A stretch of DNA of 64,000 bases from Adiantum capillus-veneris (taxonomy: Eukaryota > Streptophyta > Polypodiopsida > Polypodiales > Pteridaceae), in NCBI GenBank assembly GCA_014529385.2, contig CM043942.1, positions 108,189,141 through 108,253,140 on the forward strand. The letters are read 5' to 3'. Made by a program: the position numbers and the translations under genes. Below are positions 11,759 to 23,944 of this stretch, one piece after another. The notes below the pieces were generated by a model. The model was not told the DNA's origin. It saw only the letters and a list, made by a program, of their open reading frames with translations, and made no database searches. Position 1 is the first letter of the stretch. Each line of letters opens with the position of its first letter.

Positions 11759-11770
11759 TGGTATCAGAGC
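11759..11770 (+). other. Primer-binding site, initiator tRNA-Met type
   Basis: TGGTATCAGAGC lies one base after the LTR end. It is the standard plant primer site complementary to the 3' end of initiator tRNA-Met and starts minus-strand DNA synthesis. Confidence 0.9.
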
Positions 11771-12171
11771 ATTTGGTTTCTCTTTTCTTGCTTAAGAAGA
11801 GAGGTCCTTAAGTAGCCTATAAATGGTTGACGTTGTTAATTATATTAGGGTAAGTGGAATTGGGATCTATTATCGGTTTTGTTGAGCCCACTATGTGGGG
11901 GATGGTGCACACCTCGGGAGCTTTGGACTTAATAATGGAGACTTTTTAGAATTTCCTACAGCTTTACCATTATTGAGCCATAAGGAGTCCAAAAGGAGCT
12001 AGCCCTTGGCAACTTTGCTATGTTAGACCTACTCTTCTACTCTCTATAATTAACCACTTCGAGCCGTGGGTGTAGATACTTAAGAGCCGATTTTCAAAGG
12101 CTAAGAGGAGTGGCTACTAAGGTTTTGAATTGCCAAAGCATACACTAAGTACATACGTAAATTTTGTTAAC

Positions 12172-14112
12172 ATGGCTGACAATAATCAAGAGAGTAGAAT
12201 GAACATTGATAGCTTTGATTTTGCACATGAAGGTGCTAATGATGATGCTCCCATGTTTGTGAATTATCTCGTCACTAGGTTGCAGCAAGATATGGGCAAC
12301 CCTGCTTTGCAAGCTGAAGTTACTCAACAACTTCGTGCTTATGGAATTCCCTTCCTCTCCAAGAGGAGAGACAGCTTAGGAGGCCTCTTTTGAAGAGACC
12401 CCAAAAGAAGACTCTCTCCCATTCGAGAGGAGGAATCCAAAGAGCAAGAAAGCAATGAAAGTTTAAGTTCCTCTGAAGATGTGGTGCCACGAAGATGGCA
12501 GTCTAGACGATCGCCCACTCCTCCCAAGAGGAAAAGATCAACACATAGTTCTTCTCCTCATCACTCTGAAAGGCAAGAGAGGAAACAAAGGAAGAAAAGG
12601 GTTAGGAAGAGGTCACCCTCTTCTCCTTCTTCTTGACCTTCCTCCTCTTCTGACAAAAGTTATGGTTATTCTCCTAGAGAATACAAGAGGGGAGGACATC
12701 GCAAATCATTTCCTGCATGGCGAAGGTCACAGAAGCTAAAGAAATTCAAGGAGGGAGGTAAGAGTATCTCTTTCTCACCTATGATGGCACCTTCGATGCT
12801 ACCGACAAAGTGTTGGCCTTCATCCAGCAATTTGATGCGGCCTTTGGAGATGAGGGCTTCACAGAGTCCTCCAAGCTCCTCCATGTAGCTATGCACTTCC
12901 AAAAATCAGCTCGTCAATGGTGGGCTAGCCTTCGTGGCAATGGTGAAGCCCCAAAGACATGGAAAACTGTACGAGTTTCCATCATGAAGCAATTCCTTGC
13001 AAGAGATGCAAAGGACAAAGTCTTACTGAATGGCGCAGCTTGAAGCTCCTCTCCATGAGTCTATCCACAAATATGTAGACAAGTTTTGGGATTTACATCT
13101 CAAGGCTACTGTCTTTCAAAAGATAGACTTTGCCGAGCAAAGGCAGCAATTCTGTGCGGGATTACCTGAAGAGATGGCCGAATACATCAACTCTCTAAGG
13201 CTTGGTACTATTAGCGAAGTAATCCATCACACCATGGTTTCTTCATGCATCATTTTCCATCAAGGGGCTAGACGTAATGTCAAGCTCATGGAAAAAAAAG
13301 ACAAAAATGATGCAAAGGGGAAAACCAATGTTCAAAATACTTCCCAAGTCAATTCCAACAACAACAACAATCGGTCCAAGGAGAAGGGAGTTTACAAAGG
13401 TAAAAACAAACTCTCTCCTGAAGAGCTTGAAGCTTTTCGCAAGGACCATAAGTGTTTCAAGTGTGGGGAGCAAGGACATGGCTACCGTTCTTGCCCCGAG
13501 AAGAATATTCGCAATGAGACTCCTAGGGCTTCCACCATCGAAGCTCCAAAAAAGGATGCTCATTGCAAAGGATCATCACTTTCCTATGCTTGGGGAAAGG
13601 TAAGAGAGCATGATGCCTTCATCTTGTTTGACCCTGGCTCTACTCTAAAATTCATATCAATGGAGTTGGCCACCAAGTTGGGCATTCAAGCTTTTGAGAT
13701 GGGAGATATAGTAGTGGCTGATGCAGCTTTCAAGGGACAACAAGCCTCCATTACTCCCTTGATTGGGAAGTTGAGGCTTCATGTCCAAAGCTATGTCGAC
13801 AAAGAAGACTTCTTCATCAATCAAGTGGCCGATGCACTTTCACGACGACCCAAAGTTAATGCGGTGTCTATAGCTACTCACAATGACCTATCCTCTATGA
13901 TAGATGAGTATGCTACTGACCCCGACTTTACAGACATAATGTCAGCCCTTGCTTTGGGGAAGAAAGAGGAACCATTCACCTTGCAGGATGGTTATCTTCT
14001 CGACGGCAATAGGCTATGTGTTACCCATTCCCTTCGTGAGAAGTTATGTATGAATCCCATGCTCCTCCATATGCGGGGCATAGAGGTATTCAACCTACTC
14101 TCCGAGGAGTAG
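12172..14112 (+). pseudogene. gag: gag-protease fused to pol remnant, RT deleted (chromovirus B)
   Basis: The ATG at 12172 (MADNNQESRMNIDSFDF) opens gag. Frame shifts near 12393 and 13030 break it. The gag core includes YDGTFDATDKVLAFIQQFDA and an FHQGARR segment, and the knuckle CFKCGEQGHGYRSCP lies near 13455-13500. The protease loop reads ILFDPGSTLKFIS, with DPGS instead of DSGS. Shortly after HVQSYVDKEDFFI the frame enters NQVADALSRRPKVNAVS, a segment normally found after RNase H. About 1.5-2 kb of RT/RNase H is therefore missing, yet the 13030-14112 frame stays open through the junction near 13820. Confidence 0.85.
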
Positions 14113-14135
14113 AGACATACTTCTATTGACCTACC

Positions 14136-15290
14136 ATGAAAGTGGACATACAAGAGTATTTTTCAAAATGTGTAGTATGCCAAACGACCAAGTATGATAG
14201 AGGGAAGCAACTTGGATTACTTCAACCATTGCCTATCCCAAATTCACCATGGGAGAGTATATCCATGGATTTCATCTTTGGATTACCCAAGTCTATCCAT
14301 GGGAATACAGGAATATGGACAATAGTTGACAGGTTTAGCAAGCAAGCAAATTTTATTCCTGTCAAAAAGACTATTAAGGCACATCAAATGGCAACTCTCT
14401 TCATATCTCAGATTTTCAAGCACCATGGATTACCCACATCCATCGTGTCAGATAGAGATCCTAAAATGACTAGTAATTTCTGGAAAGGTCTCTTTGAAAA
14501 TCTAGGAACAAGATTGAATTTCTCTTCGGCCTATCACCCATAAACGGATGGCCAAAGTGAGATAGCCAATCTTACGATACTTGATCTACTCAAGACTTAT
14601 GTTACCGAAGTAGATCAACGCTCACAATGGGAAAAGTACTTACCTCTTGTAGAGTATGCCTACAATAATACTCTACATAATTCTACGGGAAAAGCACCTT
14701 TTGAGATCATTGAGGGAAGACCTAAAAGTCCCTTGCTACTCAAAGTACATGGGAAGATCTTTGCCGCCGATGAGTATAGCCGTGACCTACAAGAATATTT
14801 TCAAAAGATTAGGGAGGCTATATCCATCTCTCAACAAAGGCAAAAAGCTGTTGCTGATAAGCACAGAAGAGCCTTAAAGTTCAAAGAAAATGATTGGGTC
14901 TTACTCAAGTTTCCTAAGGCTCGATTAAGGCAAACGACGGGCAAAAATCCTACGGGCCATCAAAAGTATTATGTTAAACTAGCAAAAAGATACTATGGTC
15001 CTTTCCAAATCTTGAAGCCCATAAATGAGACGGCTTATCAACTCAAGTTTCCCAACCATTGGCTCATACACAATGCCTTTCATGTAAGCCTACTTAAGCC
15101 GTACAAAGGAGAGCCACCAACTGAACCAATTATTGAAGACCCTCCCGAAGTTGAAGACCAAGAAGAGGTGCTACAACCCGAAGCTGTTCTTCGGCATGAA
15201 GACAAGGTACTACGACATGGTAAGATTATCTGACGGTATCTTATTAAGTTCAAAAATTATCCTTTTGAAGATGCTAGATGGATGTAAGGA
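14136..15290 (+). pseudogene. Integrase with chromodomain (chromovirus B)
   Basis: Zinc-binding C-terminal half KCVVCQTTKYDRGK; core with SMDFIFGLPKS (D), IVSDRDPKMTSNFW (D) and TDGQSEIANLT (E). An in-frame stop falls at 14541 between the second D and E (AYHP then TAA). A frame change leads into 14733-15233 with the GPFQILKPINETAYQLKFP and HNAFHVSLLKPYKGE blocks. The chromodomain follows: PEAVLRHEDKVLRHGKII, a stop at about 15231, then RYLIKFKNYPFEDARWM. Chromodomains steer integration toward marked chromatin in this group. Confidence 0.85.
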
Positions 15291-15706
15291 ATACAACTTA
15301 AGGATAGTATGAACCTTGTCAATGCTTACAATGCTACATTAGAGTAAGAAAAATGTACAAATTTCGTTAAATGACTCATGTTTTTGTCTTATAAGACCAG
15401 TCCGCTTTTTAATTGTGCACAAATTTAACTAGTATGCATGCTTAGAATCATGTTTGTGATGACGACGTCTCTCAAACACCAAGTAGAATTTGTCACTCTA
15501 CTTTGGGAGAATGAAATGAACTAAAGAGCAGACATGCTTGCGGCAACTATGTCTCCCAAGCACCAAATGGATTAGTCATCGATCTTGGAAAGATGTCGTA
15601 GGGTAAAAATGGATCCTCTACCCGCTAAGTAAAATTGACTAATGACTAAGGCTTTACCTCTTCTACCTCATAGTCGAGGACGACTATGATTTCAAGAGAG
15701 AGGTAA
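15291..15706 (+). other. 3' untranslated part and polypurine tract, chromovirus B
   Basis: No frame of note. The end, CAAGAGAGAGGTAA (about 15693-15706), is a purine-rich tract directly before the LTR start TGTC and is the likely plus-strand primer. Confidence 0.6.
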
Positions 15707-16618
15707 TGTCATAAAATCTAATATCTAATATCTAACCAACCCAAATGATTTTTTCATATTAAATTGATCACTTAATGTGGGAGAATAAATGGGAACAAGT
15801 GTTAAGATATAGACATGTGCTTATAGATCTATCTCAACACGGGGCCAATGGTAAAGGGGCCCAAATGAGATATGGTCTATCAAAGAGCAAGGCTAACAAA
15901 TGGAGCATAAGACCTTAGGGTTAGCTTCATTGAAGACCTCCAATAATGTGTGTAAAAGGCCTTTGAACTTAGGTAAGCTAGGGTTGAGCTTAAGATGCGG
16001 GAACCCGACCCTGCTCGAGGTGCTTGTCCTGCTTGTCATGCTTGATGACTAAGGTGCTTGAGGTGCTTGATGATTGAGATGCTTGAGGTGCTTAATTATT
16101 GAGATGCTTGAGGTGCTTGACATGCTTGAGATGCTAGGGTTGCACTTGAGGTGAGAACCTAGCCCAAGTGCATATGAGCCAAGCTTGTGGTGGGAACTGG
16201 GCCTATGCATGAGGGGCTTGAGGTGTCAAAAAGTCAAAGATTCAATCCCTACAAGGAGGGGGCTAGCCCTACATGAGGGGGGATGAGAGAGAACACCCAC
16301 ACACTCACACAAGGCATGCATGGTACAAAGAAAGCAAAAGGGACACTTGTCAAGTTCCTCCTCATGTTGCCCTCATGGTGTGCCTGAAGCCTATTGGTTG
16401 GCCACCCAAGGGGTACAATAATAATTTAGGAGATTTAATTAATTGATTTAGCATTTATCTAGCCCTCTCTATCAAAGGATAAAGGGGGACACTTGTCTCA
16501 AAGCTACCCTTGATGCTTGTAATGCCTCCTGCTTGTGATTGGCTAGGCCTGGAGGGGTCCAATGAGCTTCAAGCATGAGCTACAAGGGGGGGTCGAGGCA
16601 AGCAAGCTAGGGGGTATA

Positions 16619-16690
<72 letters not shown>

Positions 16691-17340
16691 AACACTCTCA
16701 TTGTGTGCTATGCAAAGTGCAAGAGCTGAGCCTACACCAACACTCTTGGATATGGAGTGAAAATCCAACCAAGAGCCATGCTTCAATGCTTAAGCTTGCC
16801 ATCTCCTTCTTCTTCATTACTATGTTATTATGTATACTAGCAACAAGAGTTATGATAAGTGAGGAACTAATTCTTTCTCCTACGAAATGTTTCTTCTTCC
16901 TCTTCCCTACCCTCATTCCCTGCTAGCTCTCTCCACCTTCGAAGGTGTTTGAGGTCTTGGGACCGAGGCTTTGGATAGTTAAAGCTTTCTTCAAGTTTAT
17001 GTTATGTTTGTGATGCATGAATCTTTCCATCTTCATTGCATCACCTAGGTCACAAGGAACACAAAGATTGTATTGTAACAAGTCTCTCTTTTAATGGGAG
17101 AAATCATAATACAAATGCCTATTGGAGGGGGGGACCGGCTCCACATAAATCCGGTCCTCAACTGTTGTCATGTTCTCTAAATTCTCTCTCTTGCAAAAGT
17201 ATTGTTCATGCCAAGTTAACTAATTGTTATGATTATGTTGCTATCTTCAATTATGTTCACCGGCTATGCTCACAATGTCATTTCTCAAAAGTACTCTCAT
17301 TAACCGCTACTCCTAAATTAAATAGGCCAATTCCATTACA
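15707..17340 (+). repeat. 3' LTR of chromovirus B (1634 bp)
   Basis: It begins TGTCATAAAATC and ends AATTCCATTACA. Its right half matches 10879-11757. It carries a long (CA)n microsatellite at about 16619-16686, which is much shorter in the left copy. Confidence 0.85.
16619..16686. repeat. (CA)n microsatellite in LTR
   Basis: More than 30 CA units. The corresponding left-LTR tract near 11498-11513 has only about eight. Confidence 0.9.
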
Positions 17341-17646
17341 TAACCATTGAATACAGATCCAAGTCAAAAACTGCTAAACTGGCATAGAAATTGACTTTCA
17401 GTAGACCAAAACACATTAAAACTAGGAAGAAACCATGCAGAGGGATAGCCTGTGCATAGGACAAGCCTAGGTATCTCTCAAATCCCAAATCTAACATCAA
17501 AATCAATCAAACCTGATAAAATTGGAGAATCAGGCACTTCAAACCAAGAAACTGTAAATTCTTGACTTTTTTGAGTCCAAATACAAAAGTGTCTGGCAAG
17601 TAGTCTTAAAATAGCCTAGTGAACAAGCTGGTGAAGTTTCATCCAA

Positions 17647-18484
17647 CGATCACGATCGGTGTACTTCAGTCCCAGATCTGACACAGATTTGACCCACATA
17701 CACCTAGGTTATATAAGATACCAGGAGATGTCAAAATTCAAAAAAAAAGTCACCAAAATAGCCAAAAACAGTAGACAGTTCGAAAACCATTGCAGCAGAC
17801 CAAGATCTGGTAAAAACTTGACTTTTTAATGTCCAAATTCAAAAAGATTTGGGGAGTAGACTGTGCACATCATTGTATACCATATCCACAAGTTTCACCT
17901 GAAAAGAAGCTGGTACTACGATCGCGATCGGTGTACCATAGTGACATTTTGAGTTGAGATTTGGTGAGTAGGTAGCTGATAACTAGACAAACAACTTTCT
18001 CAAAAGAACTAGGGTCAAAAAACCAAAAGATAGTTGTCAAATAGGGAAAACACTGATCATTGATCCTTTAGGCCAAAATTTTGAGAGAATTCAAGTTTTT
18101 GTGATCCAAATGCAAAGTGGGTTTGGGAATAGATTAATCATACCCATGTCTATCAACTCCTAAAATTTCATGCAAAAAGGAGCTGAAACTACGATCGCGA
18201 TCGGTGTACCCAGTGACCCTGGATTGAAAATTTATGAGTAGGTAGCTGACATCTAGTGCAACATATTTTCCAAAAGGAGTAAGGTCAAAAAAGCAAAAGA
18301 AAGTGGTCAAAAGTCCCAGTTACACAACAGGCCAATAACCGCAAAACCACCTGGATTTGTGTTTTCATTGGTCAAAACATCTCCAAATTCAAAAATACAA
18401 AGACACTTGGTATCAAGACATCAAGGGCTAGCTACTATGCAAAAATCTTCCAAATCTGTGACATGGGGTCAACGATCGCGATCG
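17647..18484 (+). repeat. Leader array of four CGATCGCGATCG palindromes (C1)
   Basis: Copies lie at 17647-17658 (one changed base), 17919-17930, 18192-18203 and 18473-18484, each followed by GTGTAC. Spacings are 272, 273 and 281 bases. A phrase like AAGTTTCA lies about 20-35 bases before several copies. The copy at 17919 extends to outer arms TGGTAC/GTACCA. The units between palindromes are diverged but recognisably related, so this is an old tandem array. Confidence 0.85.
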
Positions 18485-18739
18485 GTGTACCTATCCATAG
18501 TGAGGGTATTTGACTTCATAAGTTTGTAGACATACTTGAGGACATCCCAAATCTCAAGTTTTGAGCTAAAAATACCTTCGGGAGGCCAAGATACAAGCCA
18601 AAGTTCCTGTGTTCTGGTCCTGAGACTGTTTTGAGTGTTGTTTCAAGTGCAGTTCACTAAAAGTGCTCTAGCTTTTGATAGGCAACTCCAAATTGAGTCA
18701 GGTATAGCTAGGAAGAAAGCTTGCGGGCAATAACACACG

Positions 18740-19007
18740 CCCTAGTACTCAGACTTAAATTCCACTCTTTTCAAAATTTTGTTGGCCCTCAAAAAATATT
18801 AACCAAGCACCCGTTATAAAAACCCTACCTCCTCCCCCTCCCTTACAAACACATCTTACCAACACCACCACTGATGAGCTCTTAAGAGCGAAACGCGTTT
18901 GGTGGTATTTCCCCTATCATTACCAACCTTTTTAACACCCATCAACTCTCGCTAATCTTATGCGGTCGTTTTGCACGCTTGAGTATTTGTCATTTTTTTA
19001 AAATAAG
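18740..19007 (+). repeat. Left pseudo-LTR of PLE
   Basis: It starts CCCTAGTACTCAG and ends near TTTTAAAATAAG. It has a TATAAAA box at about 18815, roughly 50 bases before the ribozyme. It is about 90% identical by eye to 23945-24211. Confidence 0.85.
18864..18906 (+). ncRNA. Hammerhead ribozyme (left pLTR), apparently intact
   Basis: Stem I strand ACCACCA (18864-18870), core CTGATGA (18871-18877), stem II GCTC-TTAA-GAGC (18878-18889), core GAA (18890-18892), a very short stem III ACGCGT (18893-18898), cleavage base T18899, then TGGTGGT (18900-18906), fully complementary to the first strand. All conserved core bases are present. Stem III is a self-complementary hexamer, which suits the dimeric action proposed for PLE hammerheads. 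The RNA would cut itself after 18899. Confidence 0.9.
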
Positions 19008-20024
19008 TTTGATTTTTGAACATCATAAGCGTTGCACGACCCGCCATCCCCACACAACCGCTCTTAACATCCTCCCCTTTACTTACCTATGGCTTTCGCC
19101 TCTTCTTTCCTCCCAAGCTTTTGCTTCCCTTGAAGACCTTGCACCGTTACACCATTACAACTTCTATACACCCACACCCTTATCGCTTCCCTTGCTTTTC
19201 CTTTTTAAACCAAGCTTCCGAATAAACCATAGTTTCTCTTCATATATCCACACCCTTATTAATTGCCTTAATTCCCCTTAATTGCCTTAGCTCGACCTTG
19301 GCTATGACCTTCATAGCTACATTGCTGCCCAACCTGCTCACCTTATGGCTTCCATATCTATAACGCTTTGGTTTACTTCCTTCTGTGCCGTTTTTGCCTG
19401 CGACGAACCCACCCTGCTTGCCCTACAGCTAATCTTCAATTCCACACAAAACCATTCTTGTGTAGACGCGCCTATACTCCATCAACGCTATGCTTGCATC
19501 ACCCACTGCAGTTCAGCCTCAAACCATTCGTGTGTAGACGCCTAATGCACGCGCTCTCTCTCCCACTTTAGCCGGAGCTGTGGCTTATATCCTTCTGCGG
19601 ATTTTTGCCTGCGACAACCCCACCCTGCTCGCCCCACAGTGCAGCCTCAACTCTTGCTTCACCTACAGTAACTGCCTAATGCACGACACAGTCCCCATCG
19701 ACTCTGTTTCAAGCTTTATCGACTCTGTTTTAAGCTTTTGATCTAGCCACTTCAAACATTTTTTTTAAAACCTCCCACCCCTAGCCTACCAATGAAGAGC
19801 AAATCCCCGCCTTCTGCTCTACCACCTTACCTGCGCCCTTCTCACACTGCCCAATTTACAATTAAACTTAACCTTGGCTATTAGCCCAGCACTGCTGCAC
19901 AAAAACGCTACACAAATTACTTCTTTCTTTTCTTTCCCCCTTCCCCACCAACCCCTGAAACCTCCTCTTTCGGACACCCTACATTCGGACGTCCTATAAA
20001 CGTTGGATTACCCGCTCTATTGCA
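19008..20024 (+). other. PLE 5' region, pyrimidine-rich
   Basis: About 1 kb of C/T-rich DNA with short frames that show no motif. CACCCTGCTTGCCC-like phrases recur near 19410 and 19620. It is probably untranslated leader. Confidence 0.5.
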
Positions 20025-21224
20025 ATGGATACCAACATCCCGGCTCCACTACAAGCGCAAGCCAACCTCGCTTTGGATCCCGCTTACTCGGTGGCTATTG
20101 GCCCTTCACTCCCCGGGTTCATCTCGGCCGCCGCGTATGCTAGAGCGAAGATTGCGGCCTCTCACCCAACCACCCCAACTCCAATTTTGATAAATAAGGA
20201 GAACGCTACAACCAACCCCTATGAGAACATCACGGAAGAATTGGAGCAACTTCCAGAGGAATCCTTTGATTTCTCTTCGGTGCTCGCAAAAGAAAGCCGG
20301 GAACTAAACCATAATGAAAGCACCCCTTCTCTACCTTCGACCAATCCACTCCAAGCCGGCAAGCTTTCAACCCTTCAACATGTTGGCCTACCCTCGACCG
20401 ACTCCCATACCAATGAAGAAGTGCTTCCACATCTCAAGCAACCTTGGGACTTTGAGGTGATTATTTCCAACTCTCTTCTGGAATATAAGAAGATTTATGG
20501 TAAAATTGGTAAAGCTAAAATCTTCCTTAATTACCTGAAAGACCTCCTTAGTAATCAAAGAGCACCCAATAGCTTATGCATGAATCCACCCAAACTATCC
20601 CTAGAGGATACACAAGCTCAAGCCCTGCTCAATGCTAAGTTTACCTCTCTTACCATAAGATATCAACTAGATTACACAAAAGCTCTTGTACAAGCACAAA
20701 CCATCCTCATTAATAATCTACAAACCTACCTAGATGGTTATCATGCTTTAGTAGAAGAACGGCTCAATGATCTCCTTCTTAAGCTCCTCGAAGTTTCTAT
20801 CCCCTTAGTCTCCAAGCATGATTGGGGCCTCAAGCTACAACAATGGAAAACTGTATCCCTCCAAAGGTTCCTCTTGGATATTCAAACCCATGTTGTAAAT
20901 GCACTCCTTGCCACCACAAAAGAGGATGCAGCTAAACTTGCCCGCAAGAAGACCATTAACAACATTGAAGAAAAATTGCTCTCACTCCCCAAGGAACAAA
21001 CCATCAAAGAAGTTGTTGAACAAGTCGTCAAGGAAAAATTCCATTCATTACCCCCCAAGTATCAAGCCTCCCCTCCCGCCTCCCCACCTAAGCTGCTCTC
21101 ACCACCCCCCAAAAAATCCACCCACCCATATCCTAAAAAACCCTTTCTACCTCCAAGAACATCCCTTCCCCCCCCTTACACACCGCCACCCCCATCCCCA
21201 ACCCTCCTATGCAACCTTCAATAA
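20025..21224 (+). CDS. PLE N-terminal ORF, helical and Pro-rich
   Basis: This 399-residue frame starts MDTNIPAPLQAQANLALDP. After an acidic linker comes a helical region (about residues 145-345) and then a proline-rich tail (SPPASPPKLLSPPPKKS). PLEs often carry a poorly conserved helical region ahead of RT, and this fits by position. No GIY-YIG signature was seen. It could be a separate ORF or the N-terminus of one long polyprotein interrupted near 21224. Function is unknown, possibly nucleic-acid binding. Confidence 0.6.
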   Translation: MDTNIPAPLQAQANLALDPAYSVAIGPSLPGFISAAAYARAKIAASHPTTPTPILINKENATTNPYENITEELEQLPEESFDFSSVLAKESRELNHNESTPSLPSTNPLQAGKLSTLQHVGLPSTDSHTNEEVLPHLKQPWDFEVIISNSLLEYKKIYGKIGKAKIFLNYLKDLLSNQRAPNSLCMNPPKLSLEDTQAQALLNAKFTSLTIRYQLDYTKALVQAQTILINNLQTYLDGYHALVEERLNDLLLKLLEVSIPLVSKHDWGLKLQQWKTVSLQRFLLDIQTHVVNALLATTKEDAAKLARKKTINNIEEKLLSLPKEQTIKEVVEQVVKEKFHSLPPKYQASPPASPPKLLSPPPKKSTHPYPKKPFLPPRTSLPPPYTPPPPSPTLLCNLQ

Positions 21225-21670
21225 ACGGACTCTTCAACCATCCTCCAAACCCACCCTTGAAAAAACATTCCCCTTATCTAAAAAACCTAAATTTTCTCCT
21301 TCCCCTAACACCCCCTCCTATCCTATGTACCCTCTTAAAACCCTCAATCCTATACCCATCTCCCATGGTTCCCCCTCTTCTTTTTCACCACAAAAAAACC
21401 ACCCTTACCCGCACCCACACCATAAGAATCACCCCTGTAATGCCACCACCCATACACTTGGGTACACCTCTACTTATCTAAACCCCCCCTCCTACCATAT
21501 ATATGGATCTCAAAAACCACTCCCAAGCTCCCATTTCACAAAGGAAGAACAAGAAGAAAGATGTGGCTCCCACTCACTAATCCACAAAGCTACAAACTCA
21601 TGCTCTCTAGCAAATACCAAGTCTCAACTTTGGAACACGACATCTCTAACTTTAAAATCCACAATTTGGC

Positions 21671-21722
<52 letters not shown>
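21671..21722. repeat. (CT)n microsatellite within PLE
   Basis: About 25 CT units lie between the N-terminal ORF and the RT frame. Its expansion may have shifted the frame. Confidence 0.95.
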
Positions 21723-21725
<3 letters not shown>

Positions 21726-21904
21726 CCCGAAAAGTGATGCTTGGCCTTCGGATTAAAATACATCCCTCCCCCTCTAAATCCTTCCCCTCTCTTACTCCTC
21801 AACTCACACTACAATCTATCAAGAAATCTCAACCTCAAGTTCTTTTTCAAAGACCTAAAACCTTCCTCCCCTTCCCCTTTCAAGGAAACTAACCCCCTTT
21901 GGAA

Positions 21905-23437
21905 ACCACCTATTTTAAATCCCAACCTTAACCAAATTCTAACTGGCATAAATTTAACCTCATTTTTAATGCTTGCAATTTTCCCTTCTCAAAGCGACCC
22001 CGTTTTGTCATTGAAGCTTTATCTAGCCTCTCCCGGGACCCTTCAATAATCATAAAACCTGCCGACAAAAACCTTGGTGATGTTATCCTACCATTAGATT
22101 GGTATGAGAAGGATGCCCTCTCACATCTCAATGACCGCTCCACCTATGAGCCTTGCCTTAACATTCCTTTTGCCTTCTTATCTTCCCTTCTTTCATCTAT
22201 CACACTCCGCTTCTCCGTCCTCCCCTCCATTGAACGAAACTTTATCCTCTCCCCTCTTAACAAACCACCTAAACCTTGTCCTATCTATTTCATCCCTAAA
22301 CTGCATAAACCATCAATTGTCTCTCGACCTATATGTTCCTATAAAGGCTACCTCTTTGAGAAAGCCTCTATTTGGCTCCATTTGCAGCTCTATCCAATCC
22401 TCCTCTGCCAAAAACAACACCTACAAAGATCCCTCACCCTAATCCAAGACTTGGACAAACTTCCCCTTCCACCTAACACCCTCCTTTTTACTTTTGACGT
22501 AGAAGCCCTATACCCTAGCATCCCCATTCCTCAAGGCCTCACCACTCTCAAATCTACCATCTCTCATTTTTTTGACCCTCACAAATCCCATTTTGTCCTC
22601 TCCCTTGCCTCCCTTATCTTATCATATCATTACATCACCTTCAAAGGAAAACTTTGGAAACAAACCAAAGGCACCGCCATGGGCTCAAACTTTGCCGTAG
22701 TATATGCTTGTCTCTTCCTTTGTCACTTGGAAACCTCTTGCCCCCTCTTACTCAACCCCAACCTCCTCTATTTTAAGCGCTATGTTGATGATGCTTTTGG
22801 ATTATGAAAAGGACCCCGTAGTACCCTTACCGGTCTCGTAAACTCTTACGGTAAACCTCTTCAAGAACACATTAAAATCTCTAGTACCATCTCCCATACC
22901 CGTGCCATATTTATCCTTGACATCGAATTCTTTAAAGCTGCCCGCTTCACCTCATCTAGCCTCTTGGACTCCCACTGCTATCAAAAACCTTTGAATGCCT
23001 ACAACTACATCCCTTGGATCTCTTAGCACCCCACCCATCAAAAGGTTGCCTTCATCATCTCAGAACTCAAAAGGTATATTATTCAGGAATCAACCTTGAA
23101 GGGATACCTCCACCTTCGTAACCTTTTTTATCTACGCCTTCGAGCTAAGGGCTACCCGGCTAATTTTCTCCTAAATTTTTTTGTCAAAGTCTCTTACCTC
23201 AATCGCACCTCACTCCTCCTACCCTCACACGAAATAACAAAAAATCCACCCACTGTGCTCAAAATTCCCTTCACACCCACCACTAGAAAAATGCTACCTG
23301 CCCAATGTATTAGCAATCCCATTGCTAAAGCTTGCCTACTCGATGCCGAACTTTCCCACCTCCCTAGACCCACCATCTGTTGGACCTCCGGGCCCAACAT
23401 TCATAGCCTTTTGGTACATAGTTTACACCCACCTTGA
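21905..23437 (+). pseudogene. Penelope-like reverse transcriptase
   Basis: One frame runs through the whole segment with only two stops (TGA 22805-22807, TAG 23024-23026). Landmarks in order: IIIKPADKNLGDVILPLDWY (the N-terminal K-A-D-K block typical of PLEs), DRSTYEP, YFIPKLHKP and RPICSYKG, FDVEALYPSIPIPQGL, KGTAMGSNFAVVYACL, the catalytic RYVDDAFGL, NAYNYIPWIS...HPTHQK, and a C-terminal GPNIHSLLVHSLHPP. These match the Penelope RT family rather than gypsy, copia or LINE RTs. The sequence ends without a recognisable GIY-YIG domain. The first stop falls where the family usually has a tryptophan. Confidence 0.88.
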
Positions 23438-23944
23438 TACAAAATTTTCACCCCACAAGTTTTCTCTGTATGCCTTCTACACCACCCCAATCCCTCTGGT
23501 CTACTTTTTTAGTCTCTTAAAAGCACTTTCATTTTTCATCTTTCCTGCCGTATTTTCTCCCACACTCTACCCATTATAGCTAAAAAATCTCCCAGTTTGT
23601 CAGTTTTCCTTCCATCTTTCCTCTTATAATTTACCCCTTGTAACTCAAACTGTTAACAACACTTGATTCCTTACCCCTCTCCCCTAGAGTTACCTTTGGA
23701 CCCTTTTTATGCCACCCTCATAAAGCTCAGTTTGAACCACTTTAATTTTTACATACTCTTCTTACTTGAAGAAGCCCCTTATGCACATTTCTACCCCACC
23801 AGGCTCTTGCATTTCCAATAAATCCTACTCTCAAATTTGTACACTGGTACCTTGGATTTTGACCTGCACCTAAATCACCTTAACTCCCCTTAACTCCTCC
23901 TTGTACCCCAGTACTTAGTCTTGAAAACCTTTCCACTCCATGTT
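23438..23944 (+). other. PLE 3' region
   Basis: Pyrimidine-rich sequence between the RT end and the right pLTR. Short frames only; no endonuclease motif was found. Confidence 0.5.

Larger units (their letters stand above)
11759..17340 (+). mobile_element. Ty3/gypsy chromovirus B, RT-deleted copy
   Basis: The element has a tRNA-Met primer site, gag with one CCHC knuckle, a protease start, an integrase and a C-terminal chromodomain, then a full LTR of 1634 bp (15707-17340, TGTC...TACA). Chromodomain plus iMet primer site mark a chromovirus. RT and most of RNase H are missing: protease runs straight into the ADALSRRP segment that normally precedes integrase. It could only move with enzymes supplied by another copy. 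Confidence 0.85.

Noticed and set aside
17647-18484. Spaced palindromes as a CRISPR array
   Set aside because: Spacing is about 270-280 bases and the intervening units are related to one another, so this is a tandem array in a retrotransposon leader.
21590-21802. Minus-strand ORF with repeated ER
   Set aside because: Artefact of the (CT)n tract inside the Penelope-like element.
22104-22442. 112-residue plus-strand ORF inside the PLE RT
   Set aside because: Out-of-frame shadow; the RT motifs lie in the other frame, which is open across the same span.
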